A DNA stretch of 64,000 nt, taken from contig NZ_CP013002.1 in NCBI RefSeq assembly GCF_001414055.1, positions 3,286,001 to 3,350,000 of the forward strand, in the 5' to 3' direction. Source of the DNA: Caulobacter henricii. Its GTDB lineage: Bacteria; Pseudomonadota; Alphaproteobacteria; Caulobacterales; Caulobacteraceae. Below are positions 8,560-16,490 of this stretch, in pieces (the stretch's first letter is position 1; each line of letters starts with the position of its first letter). Position numbers and translations under genes: made by a program. The notes beneath the pieces were generated by a model that was given only the letters and a program-made list of their open reading frames with translations, did no database searches and was not told the origin of the DNA.

Positions 8560-9810
8560 TTAGAAGTCGAACTGGGCGCGCATCTGGAACGTGTCGACGT
8601 CGACATCGTTCAGTTCGCGGTTCACGCCCGTCGCCAGGGTGGGGTTGTCGTTCGTCGACTTGGTGTAGTTGGCCTGGAAGCGAACATAGGGGTGGGGATA
8701 CCAGTTCAGACCAGCGGTCCAGGCGGTGTACTTGCCGGCCGTGGCCACGCCCTTGAGGTCGGTCAGGTCGACCGAGTCGTAACGCAGAGCGGCTTCCCAG
8801 GCACCGATGCCACCCGCGGTGAGCGGCGACAGGATGCGGGTGCGGTTGAACTCGCCCTTGGCGGCTTCATAACGGCGGGTTTCGCCGGTCAGGAAGAAGC
8901 TGCCGGTGACGTAGAAGGCGTCCAGATCAACGTCCGAAGCCGTGCCGGTGCGGTCAGCGGTGATGCGGGCATATTCCGACTGGACCGAGAACTGCTTGTG
9001 CAGGACGACGGCTTCCAGGCCGATCGTCTTGTCATGAACGCCAACGGCACCCGACGACACATAGCGCGCGCCGTAGTTGGTGTTGTTGCGGACCTGATAG
9101 GTGAAGTTGGCCTGGTCGCCGCGATCGCGGTAACGGCCCCAGACGCCCAGGTGCACGGTGGTGTCGTCGGTGACGATCGGCGCATAGGTGAAGCGACCGT
9201 TGTAGCCGAAGGTTTCCTTCGAGCCCGTCGCGACGTTGGTGGCGACGTCGGCGTTGTTCAGGCTGTCGCCCGAGACGGCGACGGCGGCGGTCCAGTTCAG
9301 GCCGTTCATCTTGTACTGCAGGTTCATCACGCGGCCGGCGTTGATGAAGTCGTTGAACGGGCCGCGTTCCATCATCGTGTTGTAACGCGACGAGGTGATG
9401 TCCTCGAGCGACACGGTCTTGAAGTTACCGACGACGATCGAGCTGAACTCGGTGGGCTTGTACTCGAGGGTCAGGTCTTCCCACTGGGTGGTGCCGCCGC
9501 CGCTCGAAACGCTGAACTCGGCCTTGTAGGCCCACTGGCTGTTCCAGGTGCCCTCAACGCCCAGACGGGCGGTGCGCAGGCGGGTGTTCCAGGCCTTGAA
9601 GTCCACGCCGGTGCCGGTGCGGTCAACGTCCTGATAGACGACGTCTTCGTAAACGCGACCGCGGACCTTGAAGGTCAGGCTGTCGTTGGCGAACTGCGGC
9701 GCGCCCTTCCAGGTGGTGGTCGTGTCTTGAGCTTGAGCCGAAACGCCCAGGCCGAGCGCGAGCATCACGCCCAGCGCCGACCCGCCGACCAGCGAGGTCT
9801 TGTTACGCAT
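8560..9810 (-). CDS. OprP/OprO-type phosphate-selective porin
   Basis: 416 residues with a signal peptide (MRNKTSLVGGSALGVMLALGLGVSAQAQ) and an outer-membrane beta-barrel composition: alternating aromatic/polar strands and a terminal FQMRAQFDF strand ending in phenylalanine. The segment RTARLGVEGTWNSQWAYKAE followed by KPTEFSSIVVGNFKTVSLED is typical of Pfam Porin_O_P proteins, trimeric anion channels induced by phosphate starvation. A triple 11-bp repeat resembling a Pho box lies 82-110 bases upstream of the start codon. Together with the PstS-like gene downstream and phnCDE upstream, it points to phosphate or phosphorus-oxyanion uptake; lysine-lined selectivity itself cannot be judged from the primary sequence. 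Confidence 0.85.
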   Translation of the reverse strand: MRNKTSLVGGSALGVMLALGLGVSAQAQDTTTTWKGAPQFANDSLTFKVRGRVYEDVVYQDVDRTGTGVDFKAWNTRLRTARLGVEGTWNSQWAYKAEFSVSSGGGTTQWEDLTLEYKPTEFSSIVVGNFKTVSLEDITSSRYNTMMERGPFNDFINAGRVMNLQYKMNGLNWTAAVAVSGDSLNNADVATNVATGSKETFGYNGRFTYAPIVTDDTTVHLGVWGRYRDRGDQANFTYQVRNNTNYGARYVSSGAVGVHDKTIGLEAVVLHKQFSVQSEYARITADRTGTASDVDLDAFYVTGSFFLTGETRRYEAAKGEFNRTRILSPLTAGGIGAWEAALRYDSVDLTDLKGVATAGKYTAWTAGLNWYPHPYVRFQANYTKSTNDNPTLATGVNRELNDVDVDTFQMRAQFDF

Positions 9811-9892
9811 GTGAGAATTCCCCTTAGCTGCCCCTGCCCTCTCGCCCCCTTCGAGGGGCGGGATCAGGATGAAAGCGGCTTACCGGGCTCCC

Positions 9893-9921
9893 ATGACGGT
9901 TCAGCCACCGATTTGTGACAG
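9893..9921 (-). promoter_or_regulatory. Pho-box-like triple repeat upstream of the porin
   Basis: On the minus strand three heptamers occur at exact 11-base spacing: CTGTCAC (9921-9915), CGGTGGC (9910-9904) and CCGTCAT (9899-9893). The first and third are close to the PhoB half-site CTGTCAT, and the spacing equals the classical 7+4 layout. The same ATTTGTGACA core recurs before phnC. PhoB control is inferred. Confidence 0.6.
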
Positions 9922-9983
9922 ACCGACGACAAGGGTTTTCAAGAGGTTAAGCTGTGGCAGGGCCGCAACAGATTGCTCCGTTG

Positions 9984-10802
9984 TCAGAGCAAACGGCTGC
10001 GGATGATCTGCGACAGCAGGTCGATCATCGACACCGCCACCACGATAACGAGCACGATGCAGCCGGTCTGGTCGAACTGGAAGGCATTGATCGAGTCGAA
10101 CAGGATCTGGCCGATGCCCCCCGCCCCGATGATGCCCAGCACGGTCGCGGCGCGGCTGCTCGATTCGAAGCGATAGAGGGCATAGCTGGTCCACAGGGGC
10201 GCGACCTGCGGGATCACCCCCCAGACCACTTCCTGCAGGCGACCGGCCCCGGTGGCGCGCACGCCCTCGACCGGGCCCTTGTCGATCGACTCGACGGCTT
10301 CTGCGAACAGCTTGGCCAGGACACCGCCGGTGTTGAACATGATCGACATGACGCCGGCGAAGGGGCCCAGCCCCACGGCGGTAATGAAGATCAGGGCCAC
10401 GACCAGGTCGGGGATCGAGCGGACCATGTCGAGCAGCCGGCGAACGGGCTGCTGGATCCACCAGGGGGTGATGTTGCGCGCGCCCAGCAGGCCCAGCGGT
10501 ATGGCCACGATCACGGCCAGGGCCGTGCCCCACAGCGCCATCTGGATGGTCTGCCACATCTTGCCGATGAACAGGGGCCAGTCCATCGACAGGAACAGCT
10601 TGGGATCGCCGAACGGCGCGAAGAACTGGCGGGCAAAGCCGCTGGTCCGCTCGGTATCGCCGAACAGCTGCGGGAACTTGTCGATCTCGGCCGGCCGGAA
10701 GCTGATGACGAGGATGGCCAGAAGCCCGCCCCACAGCAGGATGTCAAAGGCCAGGGCCGAGGCCGACCGTCGGGGCGGGGCCGGAATCGTCGCGTCGGTC
10801 AT
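9984..10802 (-). CDS. phnE: phosphonate/phosphate-ester ABC transporter permease PhnE
   Basis: 272 residues with about six membrane helices. The binding-protein-dependent permease EAA-type loop is visible (EGVRATGAGRLQEVVWGVIPQVAP, about residues 178-201). That segment is preceded by LARNIT-like residues and ILFDSINAFQFDQTG, the usual PhnE pattern. It forms the inner-membrane channel of the PhnCDE importer. Third gene of phnC-phnD-phnE, beginning eight bases after phnD stops. The N-terminus used (MTDATIPAPPRRSAS) is preceded by no better start. No C-P lyase genes follow, so the imported phosphonate or phosphorus oxyanion must be used by enzymes encoded elsewhere. Confidence 0.92.
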   Translation of the reverse strand: MTDATIPAPPRRSASALAFDILLWGGLLAILVISFRPAEIDKFPQLFGDTERTSGFARQFFAPFGDPKLFLSMDWPLFIGKMWQTIQMALWGTALAVIVAIPLGLLGARNITPWWIQQPVRRLLDMVRSIPDLVVALIFITAVGLGPFAGVMSIMFNTGGVLAKLFAEAVESIDKGPVEGVRATGAGRLQEVVWGVIPQVAPLWTSYALYRFESSSRAATVLGIIGAGGIGQILFDSINAFQFDQTGCIVLVIVVAVSMIDLLSQIIRSRLL

Positions 10803-10810
10803 GGTTAGGC

Positions 10811-11821
10811 TCAGTTGGCCGGCGCGGCGACGCCGGCCTTGCCGTCGGCGGCGAGGCGCTCGGCCTTGACGCCATCAAGGATCTTCTGGGTCTCGGCAAT
10901 CTTGGCGGCGTCGCCGGACTCGCGGGCCAGGCCGAACTGCTCGAGGGCTTCCATTTCCCGGACCACCAGCAGGTGGGTGTCATCCGCCGGCTTGAAGCCG
11001 CCGATGCTCAGCTTCTTCAGATTGGCCCGCTGCTGCACGGCCGCCGGGGAATCGCCCTGGGCGTAGGTCAGGAAGAACTGGCGGATCTTTTCCTTGACCA
11101 CCGGGTCCAGGTCCTTGCGCCAGACCAGCGGATCCTCGGGCAGGTTCGGGGATTCCCAGATCACCTTGATCTTGCCGGCCACGGCCTCGCCGCGGGCCGC
11201 GCTGAGATTGATGGCCGTGGTATTGTTGGTGGCCGCGTCGAGCTTGCCATTGGCCACGGCGAACAGATTGGCCTGGTGATTGGCCGACAGCACGGTCTTG
11301 AAGCAGGTCTCGGGCTTCTTGCCGGCCGGGATGAAGACGTAGGTCATCGGGGCCAGGGTGCCGGAGGTCGACTTCTTGTCGCCGATGCCGAAGTTCAGGC
11401 TCTTGTCGCACTTGAGCAGGTCTTCCACCGTCAGACGGCTGCCCGCCGGGACAATGATCACCGACTTGTAGCCGTCCGTACCCGACGGATCGAAGGTGCG
11501 GGCGAAGACCTCACCGCCCGAGCGGCGAACGGCTTCCAGGCCCGACTGGTTGGAGAACCAGCCGAGGTCCGTCTGGCCGGCGCCCATGGCGACGATCAGC
11601 GAGGAATAGTTGGACGAGAAGAACGGCTTCACCTTCAGGCCGGTCTGCTTCTCCATGTCGGCCAGGATCGGGGTCCAGTAGCCTTCCATGTTCTGGGCCG
11701 ACTCGGTCGACAGGATCGAGAACACGACGGTGTCCTTGGGCCCCTTGTCGGCCGGCTTGGGCGCGCAGGCGGAAAGCGCCAGGGTGGCGATGGCGGCGGT
11801 GAACAGGCTGCGGCGGATCAT
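10811..11821 (-). CDS. phnD: phosphonate-binding lipoprotein PhnD
   Basis: 336 residues. The N-terminus MIRRSLFTAAIATLALSACAPKP is a lipoprotein signal with lipobox LSAC, so the protein is probably anchored by lipid rather than free in the periplasm. The mature part has the two-lobed PhnD pattern (VFSILSTESAQNMEGYWTPI, GAGQTDLGWFSNQSG, then DPLVWRKDLDPVVKEKIRQ). It captures phosphonates or related phosphorus compounds for PhnE/PhnC. Its ATG overlaps the phnC stop by four bases (ATGA), giving translational coupling; phnE follows after eight bases. A lysine/alanine-rich C-terminal tail (GKAGVAAPAN) extends past the fold. Confidence 0.92.
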   Translation of the reverse strand: MIRRSLFTAAIATLALSACAPKPADKGPKDTVVFSILSTESAQNMEGYWTPILADMEKQTGLKVKPFFSSNYSSLIVAMGAGQTDLGWFSNQSGLEAVRRSGGEVFARTFDPSGTDGYKSVIIVPAGSRLTVEDLLKCDKSLNFGIGDKKSTSGTLAPMTYVFIPAGKKPETCFKTVLSANHQANLFAVANGKLDAATNNTTAINLSAARGEAVAGKIKVIWESPNLPEDPLVWRKDLDPVVKEKIRQFFLTYAQGDSPAAVQQRANLKKLSIGGFKPADDTHLLVVREMEALEQFGLARESGDAAKIAETQKILDGVKAERLAADGKAGVAAPAN

Positions 11822-12633
11822 TGCGGAGCTCCTTCCCAGAATACGTCCTCGAATTCCGGGCCGTAGATGTCGATGAGTTGTTCGCGTTTCAGGCCGTCGG
11901 CCGGGCCGTCATAGACCTTCTTGCCGGCCTTCAGGGCCACGACCCGGTCGCAATAGCGCAGGGCATAGTCGACCTGATGCAGGGTGACGACCACCGTCAG
12001 GCCATCGGCCTTGTTCAGGTCGCGCAGGATTTCCATGACCTTGCGGGCCGAGACCGGGTCCAGCGAGGCGACCGGCTCGTCGGCCAGGATGATCTTGGCC
12101 TTCTGGACCAGGGCGCGGGCGATGGCGCCGCGCTGCTGCTGTCCGCCGGACAGGGTATTGGCGCGCTGGGCGGCATAGTCGGAGACCCCGACCCGGTGCA
12201 GGGCGGCCATGGTCGCCAGCTTGGTCTCGGCCGGCCAGGCCCCCAGCAGGCCCCGCCAGGCCGGAATGCGGCCCAGTGAACCGAGCGCCACATTGCTGAA
12301 CAGCGACAGGCGGCCGACCAGATTGAACTGCTGGGCGATGAAGCCGATCCGGACCCGCGCCTTGCGGACCTGGTCACTGACCTTGCCGCGCGCCTGGACG
12401 GGACCGCCGAAGGCGGTGATCACACCGATCGCCTCGCCCTTGTCGTCGCCCGGGGCGTCGATGGTCTGCAGGCCGTCGATGGAGCGCAGAAGGGTGGACT
12501 TGCCCGAGCCCGAAGGACCGATGAGCGCGATCATCTCGCCCCGATGCACATCGAGCGAAACGGCATCCAGGGCTCGCCGCGACCCGAAGGTCTTGGAGGC
12601 GGCACGGATCGAGAGAACAGGTTCCGACGTCAT
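11818..12633 (-). CDS. phnC: phosphonate ABC transporter ATP-binding protein PhnC
   Basis: 271 residues. The ABC ATPase motifs are complete: Walker A GPSGSGKST (residues 39-47), Q-loop, signature LSGGQQQR, Walker B IILADEPVASLDP and the switch histidine in VTLHQVDYAL. The C-terminus YDGPADGLKREQLIDIYG is characteristic of PhnC. It powers the PhnDE importer from the cytoplasmic side. First gene of the operon, with a Pho-box-like element 68-85 bases upstream of the ATG. Divergent from the decarboxylase gene, with 238 bases between the two start codons. Confidence 0.95.
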   Translation of the reverse strand: MTSEPVLSIRAASKTFGSRRALDAVSLDVHRGEMIALIGPSGSGKSTLLRSIDGLQTIDAPGDDKGEAIGVITAFGGPVQARGKVSDQVRKARVRIGFIAQQFNLVGRLSLFSNVALGSLGRIPAWRGLLGAWPAETKLATMAALHRVGVSDYAAQRANTLSGGQQQRGAIARALVQKAKIILADEPVASLDPVSARKVMEILRDLNKADGLTVVVTLHQVDYALRYCDRVVALKAGKKVYDGPADGLKREQLIDIYGPEFEDVFWEGAPQ

Positions 12634-12700
12634 GGTCGGGGCGAATCCTTAACGGGGTTTCAGGCCAAGGGGAATGCGTTCACCGCTTTGGCGGTGGATC

Positions 12701-12718
12701 GCAATGAATTTGTGACAA
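12701..12718 (-). promoter_or_regulatory. Pho-box-like element upstream of phnC
   Basis: On the minus strand TTGTCAC (12718-12712), four bases, then TCATTGC (12707-12701). The first half matches the PhoB half-site CTGTCAT/C well, the second poorly. The ATTTGTGACA core is shared with the porin element at 9911-9920. The site sits in the divergent region shared with the decarboxylase leader. Confidence 0.45.
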
Positions 12719-12739
12719 TCGGTGGATGAATTCTCCCCA

Positions 12740-12871
12740 ACACGAGGGCCCAAAAGGGACTTTACATCGGGGAACGATACCCCTATTTCGCACGTCTCCG
12801 GCGGACCCGAAGTCCTCATAAGCGCTGCTAACGCCGGCCTAGGTTTCACTTCTTGCAGGGGGTTACGTGAA
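12740..12871 (+). promoter_or_regulatory. structured 5' leader of the decarboxylase gene (candidate speF-like RNA)
   Basis: The reading frame is open across this stretch but reads like non-coding sequence, and the likely TTG start is at 12872. The leader holds a hairpin GGGG-N7-CCCC (12769-12783), an inverted repeat CCGGCG/CGCCGG (12798-12803 and 12832-12837) enclosing the palindrome AGCGCT, and a G-rich ribosome-binding site around 12857-12862. Structured speF-motif leaders are known before ornithine decarboxylase genes in alphaproteobacteria; whether this is one needs a covariance-model test. Confidence 0.35.
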
Positions 12872-14131
12872 TTGCACACGTACCATGAACCCCTGGACCT
12901 GGTCCGTGAGCGGTCACCGGAACGTCCTGTCGCACTCGTGCGACCGGACGCGGTGTCGGTAGCGGCGCGCTGGTTCCAGGCAGAATTTAAAGGCGACGTC
13001 TTTTACGCGGTGAAGGCCAACCCTTCGCCGTGGGTGATCCACGAGCTGGTCAAGGCCGGCGTGCGGTCATTCGATGTGGCGTCGCTGAACGAGATCGAAC
13101 TGATCTCCCAGCATGCGCCCGGCTCGCGCATGGCCTTCATGCACCCGGTCAAGAGCCGGGTGGCGATCTCGACCGCCTATTTCGATCACGGCGTGCGGAC
13201 CTTCTCGTTCGACACCCATGAGGAACTGGCCAAGATCCTCGACGCCACCGGCCAGGCCAAGGACCTCAACCTGATCGTCCGCATGGGCGTGCAGGCCGAG
13301 GGCGCGGCCTATTCGCTGTCGGGCAAGTTCGGCGTCGAGCCGCACGCGGCCCCGGACCTGCTGCTGGCCGCCCGTCGCGCCACCCAGGACCTGATGGGCG
13401 TCTCGTTCCATGTCGGCAGCCAGTGCATGCGCCCGACCGCCTATCAGGCGGCGATGGCCCAGGCCTCGCGCGCCCTGGTGCGGGCCGGCGTCCTGGCCGA
13501 TGTCGTCGATGTCGGTGGCGGTTTCCCGTCGATCTATCCCGGCATGGTGCCTCCGGACATGTCCGAGTACCTGGCGGCCATCGACCGCGGCTTTGCCGAG
13601 ATGATGGTGCACGAGACGACCGAGCTGTGGTGCGAACCCGGCCGGGCCCTGGTGGCCGAAGCCTCGTCCCTGCTGGTCAAGGTCGAGCTGAAGAAGGGCG
13701 ATGCGCTCTATCTGAACGACGGGTCCTATGGCTCGCTGTTCGACGCCGCGCACATGAAGTGGCCCTTCCCGGTCAAGCTGTTCCGCAAGAACGGCGAAGT
13801 CGTCGAAGAGGGCCTCAAGCCCTACCGCTTCTACGGCCCGACCTGCGACAGCGTCGACCACATGCCCGGCCCCTTCTATCTGCCGGAAAGTGTCGACGAG
13901 GGCGACTATATCGAGATCGGCATGCTGGGTGCCTATGGCGTGGCCATGTCGACCCGCTTCAACGGCTTCGGGGACAACGAAACCGTCGAGTTGCAGGACG
14001 CGCCCATGGCCTCGATGTATGGGCTGGCCAAGCGCTCGATCCCGACCCACAAGCCGGAGTCGGAAGAGCGCAAGGTCGTCCGCTTCTCGCGGCCCAAGGG
14101 CGCGGCCGGCAAGAAGCGTCGTCGGCGCTAG
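12872..14131 (+). CDS. fold III PLP-dependent decarboxylase (ornithine/diamino acid type)
   Basis: 419 residues from a TTG start (MHTYHEPLDLVRERSPERP). The ATG further upstream would add 50 residues of non-protein-like sequence that overlaps the leader, while TTG has GCAGGGGG about ten bases before it. PLP lysine K48 is in FYAVKANP; GGGFPSIYPG, CEPGRALVAE and the GPTCDSVD cysteine/aspartate pair complete the alanine-racemase/ODC-barrel active site. The enzyme should decarboxylate ornithine (or lysine) to putrescine (or cadaverine), supported by the deoxyhypusine-synthase-like gene downstream. The C-terminus is unusual: a basic tail SRPKGAAGKKRRRR. The next gene starts three bases after its stop, so the two are coupled. 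Confidence 0.88.
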   Translation: MHTYHEPLDLVRERSPERPVALVRPDAVSVAARWFQAEFKGDVFYAVKANPSPWVIHELVKAGVRSFDVASLNEIELISQHAPGSRMAFMHPVKSRVAISTAYFDHGVRTFSFDTHEELAKILDATGQAKDLNLIVRMGVQAEGAAYSLSGKFGVEPHAAPDLLLAARRATQDLMGVSFHVGSQCMRPTAYQAAMAQASRALVRAGVLADVVDVGGGFPSIYPGMVPPDMSEYLAAIDRGFAEMMVHETTELWCEPGRALVAEASSLLVKVELKKGDALYLNDGSYGSLFDAAHMKWPFPVKLFRKNGEVVEEGLKPYRFYGPTCDSVDHMPGPFYLPESVDEGDYIEIGMLGAYGVAMSTRFNGFGDNETVELQDAPMASMYGLAKRSIPTHKPESEERKVVRFSRPKGAAGKKRRRR

Positions 14132-14133
14132 CC

Positions 14134-14448
14134 GTGCGCTTCCTGCGGGGACTGGACGCGTTCCGGGCCGAAAGGCCCTGGGGCGCGCTCGATGTCGGTT
14201 CGGTTGACGGCACCACCGTTCGCCTGCACTGGACCGACCAGCCCTATGTCTGGCACGTCAATGACGGCCCAGAGGTGTTCATCGTTCTGTCGGGAACGGT
14301 GGATATGCACTGGCGCAAGGACGGCGTTGAAAGCGTCGAAAGACTGAACGCTGGCGACGCCTGCTACGCAGAGATTGGCGATGAACATGTCGCCCATCCG
14401 GTCGGAGAGGCCCGCATCCTGGTCGTCGAACGCCAGGGCAGTGTCTGA
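14134..14448 (+). CDS. small single-domain cupin protein
   Basis: 104 residues from a GTG start three bases after the decarboxylase stop. The reading frame is open further upstream but only as a shadow of the decarboxylase gene. The protein has the beta-strand pattern of a cupin: DGPEVFIVLSGTVDMHW (motif 1, with Glu in place of the usual His pair), then GDACYAEIGDEHVAHPVGEA (motif 2, with His). The HxHx4E metal set is therefore incomplete, and metal binding is uncertain. Its position between the decarboxylase and the deoxyhypusine-synthase-like gene suggests a helper or regulatory role in polyamine metabolism, which is inference only. Confidence 0.75.
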   Translation: MRFLRGLDAFRAERPWGALDVGSVDGTTVRLHWTDQPYVWHVNDGPEVFIVLSGTVDMHWRKDGVESVERLNAGDACYAEIGDEHVAHPVGEARILVVERQGSV

Positions 14449-14458
14449 TAAACCCCAT

Positions 14459-14481
14459 GCGGGACAGGGCGACTGTCCCGC
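14459..14481 (+). other. perfect hairpin between cupin and deoxyhypusine-synthase-like genes
   Basis: GCGGGACAG and CTGTCCCGC form a perfect 9-bp stem with a 5-base loop, ten bases after the cupin stop. No T-run follows, so it is more likely a processing, stabilising or regulatory element within the polyamine transcript than a terminator. Confidence 0.5.
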
Positions 14482-14556
14482 TCCCGCCCGCCGGTTGCTC
14501 CGTCCCGGCTGCGGGGCTGCTGCGACGGGCGCTCAAACCAAAGGGAAACCCGCGAG

Positions 14557-15606
14557 ATGAACGCACCCGTTCCGAATACCAAGGCCGAACTGCTGCAGAA
14601 TGTCGTCGAGCATATCGACATCACCAGCTTTGACGCCCGTCCGATCATCGATGCCATGCGCAAGATGTCGTTCTCGAGCCGCGACACCGCCCGCGCCGCC
14701 GACATCTTCAACATGGCCCTGGCCGACACGGGCTGCTCGCCCTGGCTGATCCTGGCCGGCTCGACCTCGGCCGGCGGCTGCATGCACGTCTATCGCGACA
14801 TGGTGCAGAACGGCATGATCGACGCCGTGGTCGCCACCGGCGCCTCGATCGTCGATATGGATTTCTTCGAGGCCCTGGGCTTCAAGCACTACCAGGCCGC
14901 CGGCCCGGTCGACGACAATGTGCTGCGCGACAACTATATCGACCGCATCTACGACACCTATATCGACGAGGAAGAGCTCCAGAACTGCGATCACACGATC
15001 CTGGAGATCTGCAACGCCCTGGAGCCGCGCGCCTATTCCAGCCGCGAGTTCATCTGGGAAATGGGCAAGTGGCTGTCCGAGGGCAATGCCAAGAAGCCCG
15101 GCTCGCTGATCCAGACCGCCTATGAGCAGGGCGTGCCGATCTTCTGCCCGGCCTTTGTCGACAGCTCGGCCGGCTTTGGCCTGGTCAAGCACCAGAAGGA
15201 ACGGATTGCCGCCAAGCAGCCCTATCTGATGATCGACGCGGTCGCCGACTTCCGCGAACTGACCGACATCAAGATCGCGGCCGGCACCACGGGCCTGTTC
15301 ATGGTCGGCGGCGGCGTGCCCAAGAACTTTGCCCAGGACACCGTGGTCTGCGCCGAGATCCTCGGCGTCGAGGCCGACATGCACAAATATGCCGTCCAGA
15401 TCACCGTGGCCGACGTGCGCGACGGGGCCTGCTCGTCCTCGACCCTGAAAGAAGCCGCCTCCTGGGGCAAGGTTTCGACCACCTATGAGCAGATGGTCTT
15501 CGCCGAAGCCACCACCGTGGTGCCGCTGATCGCCTCCGACGCCTATCACCGTCAGGCCTGGCAGGGTCGCGAGCGTCCCCGCTGGAACAAGCTGTTCGGC
15601 AAGTAG
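14557..15606 (+). CDS. deoxyhypusine-synthase-like enzyme (probable homospermidine biosynthesis)
   Basis: 349 residues covering the whole deoxyhypusine synthase fold. The catalytic-lysine motif is intact: EAASWGKVSTTYEQ places K305 where human DHS has Lys329. NAD-binding GGGVPKNFAQDT and the VATGASIVDMDF strand are also present. Bacteria have no eIF5A substrate. Members of this family in bacteria are associated with making homospermidine from spermidine/putrescine, which fits the diamine-forming decarboxylase two genes upstream. Cytoplasmic, soluble. It ends the polyamine cluster; a strong terminator follows 29 bases later. A 108-bp leader with a hairpin separates it from the cupin, so it may also have its own promoter. 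Confidence 0.88.
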   Translation: MNAPVPNTKAELLQNVVEHIDITSFDARPIIDAMRKMSFSSRDTARAADIFNMALADTGCSPWLILAGSTSAGGCMHVYRDMVQNGMIDAVVATGASIVDMDFFEALGFKHYQAAGPVDDNVLRDNYIDRIYDTYIDEEELQNCDHTILEICNALEPRAYSSREFIWEMGKWLSEGNAKKPGSLIQTAYEQGVPIFCPAFVDSSAGFGLVKHQKERIAAKQPYLMIDAVADFRELTDIKIAAGTTGLFMVGGGVPKNFAQDTVVCAEILGVEADMHKYAVQITVADVRDGACSSSTLKEAASWGKVSTTYEQMVFAEATTVVPLIASDAYHRQAWQGRERPRWNKLFGK

Positions 15607-15635
15607 GCTTGCTAAGCCTTCGATGAGATTGCAGG

Positions 15636-15666
15636 GTCCCCCGAACAGTTGTTCGGGGGACTTTTT
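15636..15666 (+). terminator. rho-independent terminator after the deoxyhypusine-synthase-like gene
   Basis: GTCCCCCGAACA pairs with TGTTCGGGGGAC around a minimal loop and is followed by TTTTT (15662-15666). The T-run ends just before the ATG of the acid phosphatase at 15668, so termination and translation start of two genes are only a base or two apart. Confidence 0.9.
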
Positions 15667-15667
15667 C

Positions 15668-16453
15668 ATGCGTGTCAGCACACTGATCATCGGCTCGGCC
15701 CTGCTGCTGTCCGGCGCCAGCTTCGCAGCCCCGACCACGCCCCCGCCCGCCCAGGCCGGCTATCTGCCGCCGGGCACCTATGACGCCATCAAGGTCCTGG
15801 CCCCCGCCCCCCGGCCGGGTTCGCCGGTGGCCGAGGCAGACCGCCAGGTCTTTCTCGCCACCCGGGCACTGAAGGATACGCCGCGCTGGTCCCTGGCCCG
15901 GAGCGATGACAGCACCACCGGCATCCTGCAGGACTTCAGCTGCGCCCTGGGCTTCACCCCCTCGATGTCGACCACTCCGAAGATGGTCGGGATCATGCTG
16001 CGCCTGCGCTTCGACATCCGCCCGGCAGTCGATGGCCCCAAGGACCACTACAAGCGGCCCCGCCCCTATCTGGTCGATGAGGGCGCGATCTGCATCGACC
16101 GCAGCGACGGCCTCGACAAGAGCCCCGACTATCCGTCCGGCCACAGCACCTGGGGCTGGGCGATCGGCACGGTCCTGGCCCAGGCCTCGCCGAACCAGGC
16201 GGCCGAGATCATGGCCCGGGCCCGGACCTACGGCGAAAGCCGGATGGTCTGCGGCGTCCACAATGCCAGTTCGGTGACCGCCGGACAGGTCAATGGCGCG
16301 GCCCTGATGGCGGCCGTCAATGGCTCGCCCCTGTTCCGCTCCGACCTCGAGGCCCTGCGCGCCGAGATCGCCGCCGCCCGCAAGGCCGGCCCCGCCCCGG
16401 ACAGGACGGCCTGCGCCGCCGAGGCCGCCCTGATCGCCCAACCCCTGCTCTGA
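15668..16453 (+). CDS. phoN: class A non-specific acid phosphatase (PhoN/PAP2 family)
   Basis: 261 residues. The ATG at 15668 is chosen because it opens a signal peptide (MRVSTLIIGSALLLSGASFA); the frame is open 15 codons further up but those run through the terminator. The PAP2 signature is mostly intact: K125-x6-R132-P133, PSGH at 156-159, and S191-R192-x5-H198. The aspartate that normally follows three residues after that histidine is serine (S202). The enzyme should hydrolyse phosphomonoesters in the periplasm, releasing phosphate for the Pst system, in keeping with the neighbouring phosphorus genes. The Asp-to-Ser change may lower activity or mark a subfamily. Confidence 0.87.
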   Translation: MRVSTLIIGSALLLSGASFAAPTTPPPAQAGYLPPGTYDAIKVLAPAPRPGSPVAEADRQVFLATRALKDTPRWSLARSDDSTTGILQDFSCALGFTPSMSTTPKMVGIMLRLRFDIRPAVDGPKDHYKRPRPYLVDEGAICIDRSDGLDKSPDYPSGHSTWGWAIGTVLAQASPNQAAEIMARARTYGESRMVCGVHNASSVTAGQVNGAALMAAVNGSPLFRSDLEALRAEIAAARKAGPAPDRTACAAEAALIAQPLL

Positions 16454-16490
16454 GCTTGCGGGAGCGGCTGCGCGCCTCTACCTCTTGGCC

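Noticed and set aside
9984..12633. Complete phosphonate degradation pathway
   Set aside because: Only the importer phnCDE is present; none of the C-P lyase genes phnG-M or a phosphonatase is in the window.
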